Positions 9,040 to 16,118 of a DNA stretch of 64,000 nt are shown here, piece after piece. Each line of letters opens with the position of its first letter. Position 1 is the first letter of the stretch. Location of the stretch: contig VHDL01000003.1 in the NCBI GenBank assembly GCA_016871415.1, forward strand, positions 1-64,000. The letters run 5' to 3'. A program made the position numbers and the translations under genes. The notes beneath the pieces were generated by a model. That model was given only the letters and a program-made list of their open reading frames with translations. It had not been told where the DNA came from and ran no database searches. The stretch comes from Verrucomicrobiota bacterium. Lineage in GTDB: Bacteria > Verrucomicrobiota > Verrucomicrobiia > Opitutales > UBA953.

Positions 9040-10338
9040 TCAGACCTTTCTTCTGACCAGCAGTTTGTCGATCCGGGTGCCGTCGAGGTCGACCACTTCT
9101 GCTTCCAGCTTTCCAAGGTCGGCGACGTCGCCCTCCTTGGGGATGCGGCCCAGCGTGCGCATGACCAGCCCCGCCATGGTGGCGCATCCCTGTTCGCTCT
9201 CGCAACTGAAGGCCGCTTCGACCCCGGTCGCCTTGCGCAGCTCCTCCGGGGCGGCGTCACCGTCGACCAGCCATCCGCCCTCCGTCCGCGGCGTGATGGC
9301 GCGGGCCGGCGTCCGGGGCAGTTCGCCGGGCAGACGCCCCACGAGCCGCTCGAGAATGTCGTTGAGCGTCACGATGCCCAGCACCCGCCCGAACTCGTCG
9401 TTGACCAGCGCGACGTGCGCGCCACGCGTCTGGAACAGCTCGAGCAGCGCCGAACCGGAGAGGTCCGGCGGCACCGTGGCCGCGCCGGTGAGCAGCTCCT
9501 TGACCGGCGCCCCCCCCGTCATGGCGAGATTGGCCCAGAGACGTTTCACGGAGACCACGCCCGCCAGATCGTCGGGGGAGCCCCGATGGACCGGGAACCA
9601 GGTGTGGCCTGAACGGATCACCCGCCGCCAATTGTCCTCGTCCGGCAGCCGCAGGTCGAGCCAGGTGACCTTGCGCGCTGGAGTCATCAGTTGGGCCGCC
9701 GTCGTCCCGTCGAGCGAGAGCGCGCCGAGCATGATGCGCCGTTCGGCGTCATGGAGCCGCCCCGTCGCGTGGCCCGTCTCGACGAGCATCCGGAGGTCTT
9801 CCTCCGAGACGCCGGCCTCCTCGGGCCGCCGCCAGCCGGCCAGTCGCAGCACCCCTTCCGCGGCCCAGCCCAGTGCGCGCACCAGCGGATAGGCCGCCCA
9901 AGCGACGCCGGCCATCGGCCTCGCCAGCCAGCAGGCATAGGTCTCCGCATGGGCCATCGCGAGACGCTTGGGGACGATTTCCGCAAAGACGATCGTGACT
10001 GAGCCGATACCGAAGGAGACGATGCCCTCGGCGACCGCCAGCGCGTGTCCGCTGGCCCAAGGCAGGCTGGAACCTTCGAGGGATTTCGCCAGGCCGGCGC
10101 TCAGTTCGCCGCCGGACACGATCGCCGCAAGCACTCCCGTGAAGGTGATGCCCACCTGCACCGTCGATAGGAAGACCGCCGGTTCCTCGAGCAGCTTCAG
10201 CGCGGCCTCGGCGCCCCGGCTTCCCTGTCGGGCCATCCGGGTCAGCCTTGGTCTGCTGGCCGAGGCCAGCGCCATCTCGGCCGTCACGAAAAGCGTGGCG
10301 ACGGCGAGGCAGAGCGCGAGGAACAGCAGGGGGCCCAT
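9040..10338 (-). CDS. CNNM/CBS-domain transporter-like protein (hemolysin/CorC family)
   Basis: A 432-residue inner-membrane protein with the domain order of the HlyC/CorC family. An N-terminal DUF21/CNNM membrane domain (about 1-190; FVTAEMALASASR, FLSTVQVGITFTGVLAAI) is followed by a CBS pair (about 200-330; MTPARKVTWLDL, FGRVLGIVTLNDILERLVG) and a C-terminal CorC_HlyC domain (about 345-430). Members are linked to magnesium or other divalent-cation export or homeostasis; the old name hemolysin C is misleading. About 50 bases separate it from the sulfatase gene upstream on the same strand. Confidence 0.92.
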   Translation of the reverse strand: MGPLLFLALCLAVATLFVTAEMALASASRPRLTRMARQGSRGAEAALKLLEEPAVFLSTVQVGITFTGVLAAIVSGGELSAGLAKSLEGSSLPWASGHALAVAEGIVSFGIGSVTIVFAEIVPKRLAMAHAETYACWLARPMAGVAWAAYPLVRALGWAAEGVLRLAGWRRPEEAGVSEEDLRMLVETGHATGRLHDAERRIMLGALSLDGTTAAQLMTPARKVTWLDLRLPDEDNWRRVIRSGHTWFPVHRGSPDDLAGVVSVKRLWANLAMTGGAPVKELLTGAATVPPDLSGSALLELFQTRGAHVALVNDEFGRVLGIVTLNDILERLVGRLPGELPRTPARAITPRTEGGWLVDGDAAPEELRKATGVEAAFSCESEQGCATMAGLVMRTLGRIPKEGDVADLGKLEAEVVDLDGTRIDKLLVRRKV

Positions 10339-10389
10339 CCCTGCCCCAAGATGAACCGTCGCCAGGAGGTTGGAAGCCGCAAAGCGCCT

Positions 10390-11874
10390 TCAGGCCCCGG
10401 ACTTCTTCTTGCCCTTGCCTTTGCCCTTCTTGGCGCCGGCGGCCTCGGCCGGGGCGGCGGAAGCGTCGTTCGGCCTGGGCATCGGCGCGTTCACCTGCTT
10501 GCGCCACGCGACCAGTTTCTCTCGCAGCTCCTTCGCCTTGTCGGGCATCGAGCCCGCGAGGTTCTTCGTCTCACCGAGGTCCTCCTTCAGATTGTAGAGT
10601 TCCAGCCGTCCGTCCTCGAGATATTCCATCAGCTTCCAGTCGCCCGCGTGGATGAGGCTCACCGGCGTGGTGCGCCAGAGTCCCGTGCCCGCGCCGAGGT
10701 AACCCGGGAAGTGCTGGAAGATCGCCTCACGTCCGAGGCTTGCGTCAGGGCTCTTGAACAGTCCGGCGAGGCTCACGCCGTCGAGCGTCTGGCGAGGTTT
10801 GGGCGCGCCGGCGAGTTCGAGCAGCGTCGGGTAGAGGTCCACGTGCGCCGTGGGGACGTCGGCCGAGGAGCCCGGAAGCGTGCGTCCCGGCCAGCGCACG
10901 ATGAAGGGCACGCGCGTGCCGCCCTCGTAGAGCGAGCCCTTGCCGCTGCGCAGCGGAGCGTTGTCGGTGACGCCCTTGCCGTCTTCACCCGGCGCCTCCC
11001 CCTTCTTCGTGGCCTTGGCTTCGCGGCCCGGCTCGCGGATGAGGCCGTCGGGCCGGCCGTAGCCGCCCACGCCGCCGTTGTCGCTCATGAAGACCACCAC
11101 CGTGTCATCGGCCACGCCGACCTCCTGCAGTTTCGCCATCACCCGGCCGACGCTTTCGTCGACGCTCGCGATCATCGCCGCGTAGGTCGCGCTGTTGTGT
11201 CCGCCCACGACCGGCTTGTCCTTGAAGCGCGCGACCAGGTCCTTCTTCGCGTGGAAGGGCGAGTGCACCCCGAAGTGCGGCAGGTAGAGCAGGAACGGCC
11301 GGTCCTTGTGTCGGCCGATGAAGTCCACCGCGCGGTCCGTCAGCCAGTCGGCCAGGTAGGGCCTGCCGGCCACGTCCGTGGGCGGGCTGACCTTGAAGTC
11401 GAAGTGGGCGCCCATCGAGACCAGCGCCTCGTCGAAGCCGCGCTTCGAGGGATGGAACGCGCCGTTATCGCCGATGTGCCACTTGCCGAACATCCCCGTC
11501 GCGTAGCCCGCCTTCTTCAGCTGGTCCGCGAAGGTGTCCCGGTCGAGCGGCAGACTGGTGACGTTGTCGACCGGACGCAGCAGGCGCTTCGACCAGTCGA
11601 ACCGGTCGACGCCGCCCACCGTGTACACGCCCGTGCGCGCCCCGTACTGTCCGCTGAGCAGGGCCGCGCGCGTCGGCGTGCAGTTCTGGCAGTGGTGGTG
11701 GTTCGTGAGGCGCATCCCACTGGTGGCTAGCCGGTCGATGGCCGGCGTCTCATAATATTTTGAACCGAAGCAGCCGAGATCGGTCCAGCCGAGGTCGTCG
11801 GCCATGATGAGCACGATGTTGGGCTGGCGGGCGCAGAGGGGCAGGGCGGCCAGCAGGAGCAGCAGGAGTCGCAT
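10390..11874 (-). CDS. Exported arylsulfatase-type sulfatase (S1 family)
   Basis: This 494-residue enzyme probably removes sulfate esters from polysaccharides outside the cytoplasm. A signal peptide (MRLLLLLLAALPLCA) is followed by the metal-binding start of the fold (NIVLIMADDLGWTDLG). Next comes the sulfatase signature CTPTRAALLSG, with Cys65 as the residue expected to become formylglycine, and later the LYLPHFGVHSPFH and FMSDNGG blocks. The C-terminus is a lysine/glycine/alanine-rich tail. The ATG at 11874 is chosen over an in-frame start 21 bases upstream because it begins the signal peptide. The formylglycine-generating enzyme is not in this window. Substrate cannot be read from sequence. 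Confidence 0.94.
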   Translation of the reverse strand: MRLLLLLLAALPLCARQPNIVLIMADDLGWTDLGCFGSKYYETPAIDRLATSGMRLTNHHHCQNCTPTRAALLSGQYGARTGVYTVGGVDRFDWSKRLLRPVDNVTSLPLDRDTFADQLKKAGYATGMFGKWHIGDNGAFHPSKRGFDEALVSMGAHFDFKVSPPTDVAGRPYLADWLTDRAVDFIGRHKDRPFLLYLPHFGVHSPFHAKKDLVARFKDKPVVGGHNSATYAAMIASVDESVGRVMAKLQEVGVADDTVVVFMSDNGGVGGYGRPDGLIREPGREAKATKKGEAPGEDGKGVTDNAPLRSGKGSLYEGGTRVPFIVRWPGRTLPGSSADVPTAHVDLYPTLLELAGAPKPRQTLDGVSLAGLFKSPDASLGREAIFQHFPGYLGAGTGLWRTTPVSLIHAGDWKLMEYLEDGRLELYNLKEDLGETKNLAGSMPDKAKELREKLVAWRKQVNAPMPRPNDASAAPAEAAGAKKGKGKGKKKSGA

Positions 11875-11936
11875 CGGGCGTACGCAGGTAAGCACAGTGG
11901 CAACCCCGTGGCACCCGCAAAGTTCCGCCCGGCGGA

Positions 11937-12350
11937 TCAGATCTCCCAGTCCGCGCCCTCGCCGTCCGTGGCGAGCTGGGCGACCGTGAAGCCGTTGAGC
12001 GCCTTTTCGAAGCGCTTGGAGACCTCGCGCCAGAGCGAGGCGACCGCGGGGCCCGAGTCGCCCTTGAGCGTGATCTTCGTCTGCACCAGGTCCGGCTCCA
12101 CCACCGCGAGCACCTGGCGCAGCGTGATTTCGTCGGCCGGGCGGGCAAGCCGGTAGCCGCCCGTCTTGCCGCGCTTGGAGTCGACCAGGCCGCCTTCGCG
12201 CAGCTCGTTGAGCAGCTGCACAAGGTAGTTGGAGGGGATGGCCTCCGCCTTGGCCAGCTCCTCGATGCGCGTCACGGCCGCGCCCTTGTTGCGTCGCGCC
12301 AGCTGGGCGAGCACGCGGAGCGAGTATTCGAGCTTCAGGGAGGCTTTCAT
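11937..12350 (-). CDS. Rrf2 family transcriptional regulator lacking cluster cysteines
   Basis: A 137-residue winged-helix repressor of the Rrf2 family: MKASLKLEYSLRVLAQLA, the recognition region IPSNYLVQLLNELREGGLVDSKRGKTGGYRLAR and the following ITLRQVLAVVE are typical. The three cysteines that bind a [2Fe-2S] cluster in IscR or NsrR are absent; the protein contains no cysteine at all. It is therefore closer to the cluster-free members such as CymR and would sense something else or work with a partner. Start 12350 is chosen by family alignment. It lies just downstream of the HAD-like gene and upstream of the sulfatase on the same strand. Confidence 0.9.
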   Translation of the reverse strand: MKASLKLEYSLRVLAQLARRNKGAAVTRIEELAKAEAIPSNYLVQLLNELREGGLVDSKRGKTGGYRLARPADEITLRQVLAVVEPDLVQTKITLKGDSGPAVASLWREVSKRFEKALNGFTVAQLATDGEGADWEI

Positions 12351-12372
12351 CGGCGGAGCAGGGGCGGAGAGT

Positions 12373-12891
12373 TCAGGGGGATTTCGGCCCGCCGTCCACA
12401 TGGATGAACGTGCGGCCGGCGGCCTCGTCGGGGAGGATGGGGGCCTTGGGGCGGGCGAAGACCGAGGTGCCGAGGAAGCAGATGCCGGAATTCTGGACGA
12501 CCTGGATGGCGCGGTCGTCCCAGAGCTCGATCATCCCGAAGTCCTTGCGATCCGTGACCTCGAGGTCAGGGAGTCCGTTGGCCTTGAGCCAGGACTGCGT
12601 GGCCTTGAGTCCTTCCGGGTCGCCGGCCCGGGCCGTGACGATTTTCACCCGGGCGCCCTTCTCCAGCCAGAGCCGGACGCGGCGCATCATCAGCGGGACC
12701 GGCGGGCCGATGTGGGACATCCCCTCCCAGGGCGTGGCCTCGGCGAGCGTCCCGTCGAGGTCGACGCCGATCCATGGCTGGAGGTCCGGCGGCCGCATGG
12801 ATTCCTGTCTCTCCGTGGGCACGGGTTCCTCGGGCGCCTGAGAGAGGTCCGGGGCGCCGGTGGCGAAGAGCCTGCGAAGCCAGGAGAGCAC
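12373..12891 (-). CDS. HAD-like phosphatase family protein
   Basis: A 172-residue protein with the HAD nucleophile motif GVDLDGTLA at about residues 42-50, where the first Asp would form the phospho-aspartyl intermediate. Later come KIVTARAGDPEG (motif II region, a Thr) and the acidic RKDFGMIELWDDRAIQVV (motif IV region). A function on a small phosphorylated metabolite is plausible but the substrate is unknown. The first 35 residues are a low-complexity extension. It precedes the Rrf2 gene by 22 bases on the same strand. Confidence 0.78.
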   Translation of the reverse strand: MLSWLRRLFATGAPDLSQAPEEPVPTERQESMRPPDLQPWIGVDLDGTLAEATPWEGMSHIGPPVPLMMRRVRLWLEKGARVKIVTARAGDPEGLKATQSWLKANGLPDLEVTDRKDFGMIELWDDRAIQVVQNSGICFLGTSVFARPKAPILPDEAAGRTFIHVDGGPKSP

Positions 12892-12950
12892 CCCGCATCC
12901 TTGTCCTGCCCGACCCCCGCTGACAAGCGGCTAAGGAGTCCGGGCGGACT

Positions 12951-13283
12951 TCAGTCTCCGCCGCCGCCGTCACCGCTATCACCGCCGCCGTCGATGCCCG
13001 CCTCGTAGTTGTCCGAACTCGAGCCTTCGGCCAGCCCCTCGCCGGACCCTTGGCTCTGGCCGCCTTCGTCGTCCCTGTGTCTCACCACGCCGTCGTCCCC
13101 GATCACGTAGGGGTGGAAGGAGTCATCCCTTCCACCCTGGGTCCTGCCCAGGTCCTTCGTGAGGAGGTGGATAATGCCGACGCCCACCGCCGCGAACGGC
13201 AGCCAGCCCCATGGCGCCGGAATCAGGGCCAGGGACAGCCAGCCTGCGAAGAGGGCGGCCATGATGATCAGGAGGGATTTCAT
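12951..13283 (-). CDS. Small membrane protein with glycine/aspartate-rich tail
   Basis: I do not recognise a named family. The 110-residue product has two hydrophobic segments (IIMAALFAGWLSLALI and WLPFAAVGVGIIHLL), then a soluble part DDSFHPYVIGDDGVVRHRDDEGG. It ends in a low-complexity Gly/Asp/Ser tail (GIDGGGDSGDGGGGD) similar to tails seen on many small bacterial membrane proteins. Third-position GC is high, supporting a real gene. It lies 59 bases upstream of the HAD-like gene on the same strand. Confidence 0.6.
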   Translation of the reverse strand: MKSLLIIMAALFAGWLSLALIPAPWGWLPFAAVGVGIIHLLTKDLGRTQGGRDDSFHPYVIGDDGVVRHRDDEGGQSQGSGEGLAEGSSSDNYEAGIDGGGDSGDGGGGD

Positions 13284-13461
13284 CGGCGTCGGGGCGGTCG
13301 CGCTTGCCGATCGTTATCCGCCGTCGGGCCCGCCCACAAACATTCTCTTCCGTGCAATCATCTGTCAGTCACCTGAGGAGTCATGTTCCGGCAGTCCACC
13401 CGTGGCAGGCGCCCCGTCCTCCTGCCTTGCCAGTGCAATGGCCGGCTTGTAGAGGTTCTCA
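13284..13461. other. AT-richer intergenic stretch, left part of the 13284-13808 gap
   Basis: This stretch and the following one up to the tRNA form a region of about 525 bases with visibly lower GC than its surroundings and no confident gene. I see no repeat, no transposase fragment and no clear terminator here. It would contain the promoter of the small membrane protein gene at 12951-13283 (minus strand). Confidence 0.5.
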
Positions 13462-13740
13462 ATGCCGTCCCCGGGCAAGAGCAGGAAGAGTCGTCGCGTG
13501 CGCGACGTCGGACTCCGAGGCGTTGTTAAAAATACGAAATCATCCGGGCCCAAAAGGGCGGCCCGGATTCGCAAGAGTCCATTTCAGGATCTCAGCATCG
13601 AGGATTTGCTGAAGCACGGTTCATTTCTTGAGACCAGGGATGACGAACGCTTCAAGGGCATTGAAAGGCAGCTTTTAAAGCCTGGCGCCAAGTCCAAGCT
13701 CCCGAGACGTTTTTCTCGGCGACGGCGTTCGGGTGGATAG
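13462..13740 (+). CDS. Possible small basic protein of unknown function
   Basis: A 92-codon frame encoding a very basic product (many Lys/Arg at both ends, ending RRFSRRRRSGG). A central part, SIEDLLKHGSFLETRDDERFKGIERQLLKPG, could form amphipathic helices. A GAGG lies about 7 bases before the ATG. Codon third positions are less GC-rich than in neighbouring genes, so this could be a recently acquired or decaying gene or no gene at all. It is oriented opposite to its neighbours and sits 68 bases from the 3' end of a tRNA gene. Confidence 0.35.
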   Translation: MPSPGKSRKSRRVRDVGLRGVVKNTKSSGPKRAARIRKSPFQDLSIEDLLKHGSFLETRDDERFKGIERQLLKPGAKSKLPRRFSRRRRSGG

Positions 13741-13808
13741 CTACGCTCAAACGGACGACATGCATTGCCCTTATCATTGTGGGCTCAAATAGGCGTCAAT
13801 TCGCCGGG

Positions 13809-13889
13809 TGCTCGGGGCGGGGGTCGAACCCGCACACCTTGCGGCGCCAGAACCTAAATCTGGTGTGTCTGCCATTCCACCACCCGAGC
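13809..13889 (-). tRNA. tRNA-Leu (anticodon TAG)
   Basis: The reverse complement folds into a class II tRNA: acceptor stem GCTCGGG paired with CCCGAGC and discriminator A. The D arm begins GTGGAATGGCAGACAC, and the anticodon stem is CCAGA/TCTGG with loop TTTAGGT (anticodon TAG, reading CUA). A long variable arm of about 13 bases (CGCCGCAAGGTGT) follows, then T arm GCGGG-TTCGACC-CCCGC. The long variable arm and discriminator A are as expected for leucine. The 3' CCA is not encoded (CCC follows). It lies downstream of psd on the same strand. Confidence 0.95.
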
Positions 13890-13936
13890 CGCGGCGAGCC
13901 CGTACGCTCGTCGAACGCGCCGAGTCAGGCAAGCGC

Positions 13937-14842
13937 TTAGGCGAGGCGGCCGAGGGGCGAGCCGACCTTGGCGTACAGTTCGACGGCGGTCTCGCCGGCC
14001 TCGACGAGGTCGGCTTCGAGGCGGATGCGGCCAGGCTCGAAGAGGGTCGCGAGGTAGGATCCTCCGAAACGGAAGTAGCCGTTCTCCTCGCCCTTCGCGA
14101 CGGAGCGGCCGGGCTCGTAGGTGTCGACGATGGAGCCGACGTTGGTCGCGCCGACGGCCACGATGGTGACAAGGCCGAAGGGGCCGGCGTCGACGCTCAC
14201 GCGCCGCCTCCGGTTCTCCCAGAGGTAGGAGACGCGGCGACGAAGGGCCATGGGGTTCACTGAGAAGAGCGGGCCGTCGGTCATGACGGGCGCGCCGGGC
14301 ATGCCGCCGACGGGAAAGTGGAAGCGGTGGTAGTCCACCGGACAGAGCCGGGAGCAGACGACCGTCCCGTGCGCATACTTCTCGCCCAGCGCGCGGTCGG
14401 CCACCAGCGCGGGGATGTCGAAGGTCTGCCCCTTGGCGAAGACGCCCTTCACTGCGCCCGCGTCCTGGAAGCCGAGATGACGTCCGTCTGCCGGCAGCAC
14501 CGCCATGTCGGGCCGGGGGTCGGTGGGCCGGGCCGAGGGCTTGAGCCGGCGGTAGAAGAACTCGTTGAACGTCCGGTAGGCTGACAGGTCCTCCTCGGCG
14601 AACTCCGTCGCGTCCAGATCGTAGGCCTTCACGAAGGGCGCGACGCGGGACGCACTGGAGGGGCGGTCCATCGCCTTTCCGTAGAGGGCCGAGAAGAAGG
14701 CCCGCTTCACGACCAAGTGCAGGACGGCCCGCCCGAGGGGGTTGCCGTAGATACGCCGCAGCCAGGCCTCACCGTAGACCCGCTCCACCTCCGTCCCGCC
14801 GGTGTGGCGGTTGCGCAGGGTGATGGGGGCGTCGGCGGACAT
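13937..14842 (-). CDS. psd: Phosphatidylserine decarboxylase proenzyme
   Basis: Psd converts phosphatidylserine to phosphatidylethanolamine at the inner membrane and matures by self-cleavage to a pyruvoyl enzyme. The 301-residue product shows the family motifs: YRTFNEFFYRRLKP, VLPADGRHLGF, the histidine motif VDYHRFHFP, and a C-terminal YFRFGGSYLATLFEPG. The Ser of FGGS there is the expected cleavage and pyruvoyl residue; the usual GGST or GSS context is GGSY here. ATG 14842 is chosen over an in-frame start 39 bases upstream. It is divergent from the ClpP-like pair and shares a short promoter region with it. Confidence 0.93.
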   Translation of the reverse strand: MSADAPITLRNRHTGGTEVERVYGEAWLRRIYGNPLGRAVLHLVVKRAFFSALYGKAMDRPSSASRVAPFVKAYDLDATEFAEEDLSAYRTFNEFFYRRLKPSARPTDPRPDMAVLPADGRHLGFQDAGAVKGVFAKGQTFDIPALVADRALGEKYAHGTVVCSRLCPVDYHRFHFPVGGMPGAPVMTDGPLFSVNPMALRRRVSYLWENRRRRVSVDAGPFGLVTIVAVGATNVGSIVDTYEPGRSVAKGEENGYFRFGGSYLATLFEPGRIRLEADLVEAGETAVELYAKVGSPLGRLA

Positions 14843-14845
14843 GCG

Positions 14846-14890
14846 GTCAGATTTGCCAAGATTGGGCTTCTTTGGAACCATTTATCTGAC
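14846..14890. promoter_or_regulatory. Dyad in the psd / ClpP-like divergent promoter region
   Basis: The 66 bases between the two divergent starts contain the inverted repeat GTCAGAT (14846-14852) and ATCTGAC (14884-14890), with a smaller CCAA...TTGG pair inside. The stretch is AT-rich compared with its surroundings. A regulator binding site or overlapping promoters are possible; no consensus -35/-10 pair was convincing. Confidence 0.35.
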
Positions 14891-14908
14891 AGAAAAGAAA
14901 GACCCCCG

Positions 14909-16099
14909 ATGCGACGCCCAGCCCTTTCCGTCCTCCTAATCCTCGCCGCTTCCCTCGGCGCCCAGCAGTCCCCTCGTCCGCCCGAGGTCGTGAAGGCCGA
15001 GCTGGAGACCGAAGCCATCCGCGCGCGCCTCGAGCTCGCCGCCGCCAAGCGTCGTCTCGAGTCCCTCCCGGGTTCGCTGGAGATGCGCCGTCTCGAAGCC
15101 GAGGCCGCGCTCCGCAAGGCCCGTGCCGAAGCCGCGGCCGCCGGTGACGACGCCGAGAAGGAGCGCATCAAGCTCGAGCTCGAGACCGCCTCGGCCCGCG
15201 CCTCCTCCGCTTCTGTGGGCAAGGACCGCGCCCGCGCCGAACTCGAGATCAAAGCCCGCCTTGCCGCCGCCGAGGCCTCCGTCGAACTCGCCAAGGTGGC
15301 CTCCTCCGCCCAGATTGTCCTCCTCGAGAAGAAGGTCGCCGAAGTCGCCGCCGGCGCGAAGATGGAGTATCCGCAGGATCCCTTCGCCGACGGCGTGCTG
15401 CGCGTGAGCGACCGACGCATCCCCTTCAACGGCCGCGTGACCAGCCAGCTCGCCGACTACGTCTGCGGACGCATCGCCTTCTACAACGCCGTCGACCCCA
15501 AGGCGCCCATCTTCCTCATCATCGACCGCAACCCCGGCGGTTCCGTCATGGCCGGCTACCAGATCCTGCAGACCATGGAGGCCTCGAAGGCCCCAGTCTA
15601 CGTCGTCGTCAAGGGCTACGCCGCCTCGATGGCCGCCATCATCACCACCCTCGCCAAGCGCTCCTTCGTGTATCCTCAGGCGATTGTCCTGCACCACCAG
15701 GCCTCCACGGGCCTCGGAGGCAACCTCACCCAGCTCAACGAGCAGCTCAAGTGGAGCAAGTTCTGGGTCGAGCGCATCTTCGTCAAGGTGGCCGACCGCG
15801 TCGGCGTACCGCTCGACGACTTCGTGAAACAGATGTACGCCAACGCCTCGACCGGCGACTGGAAGGTCCTGGGTGACGAAGCCGTGCGCCGCCGCTGGGC
15901 CACCGACGTCGTGCAGCAGATCAAGGAGGAGTCCTTCTACGTCGCGGGCGCCACGCCCGCTCCCGCTCCGCTCGAACCCGACGTCTTCGGCAATGCCCGC
16001 CCCGGCGCCGACGGACGCGTCCGCGAGTCCCTGCCTCCCGCGGAGGCCGGCGACGCCTGGTGGATCCACGACCCCTCCGTCGAATTCGTCCTCCGCTGA
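14909..16099 (+). CDS. Exported ClpP-like serine peptidase with coiled-coil N-terminus (first of tandem pair)
   Basis: A 396-residue protein with a signal peptide (about 1-19), a long Ala/Glu/Arg/Lys-rich coiled coil (about 25-150) and a ClpP-type domain (about 155-340). The oxyanion/strand motif RNPGGSVMAGYQI and the catalytic triad expected from ClpP alignment are present: Ser240 in GYAASMAA, His263 in VLHHQAS and Asp317 in STGDW. Canonical ClpP is cytoplasmic, about 200 residues long, and works with AAA+ unfoldases; this one should be outside the cytoplasm, where ATP is absent. The C-terminus has a Pro-rich linker and ends in a DAWWIHDP motif shared with the next protein. ATG 14909 gives the signal peptide. 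Substrate and role are unknown; it is more likely a self-contained envelope protease or a scaffold than a Clp partner. Confidence 0.85.
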   Translation: MRRPALSVLLILAASLGAQQSPRPPEVVKAELETEAIRARLELAAAKRRLESLPGSLEMRRLEAEAALRKARAEAAAAGDDAEKERIKLELETASARASSASVGKDRARAELEIKARLAAAEASVELAKVASSAQIVLLEKKVAEVAAGAKMEYPQDPFADGVLRVSDRRIPFNGRVTSQLADYVCGRIAFYNAVDPKAPIFLIIDRNPGGSVMAGYQILQTMEASKAPVYVVVKGYAASMAAIITTLAKRSFVYPQAIVLHHQASTGLGGNLTQLNEQLKWSKFWVERIFVKVADRVGVPLDDFVKQMYANASTGDWKVLGDEAVRRRWATDVVQQIKEESFYVAGATPAPAPLEPDVFGNARPGADGRVRESLPPAEAGDAWWIHDPSVEFVLR

Positions 16100-16118
16100 A
16101 CCCCGCTCCCTCCCTCTC

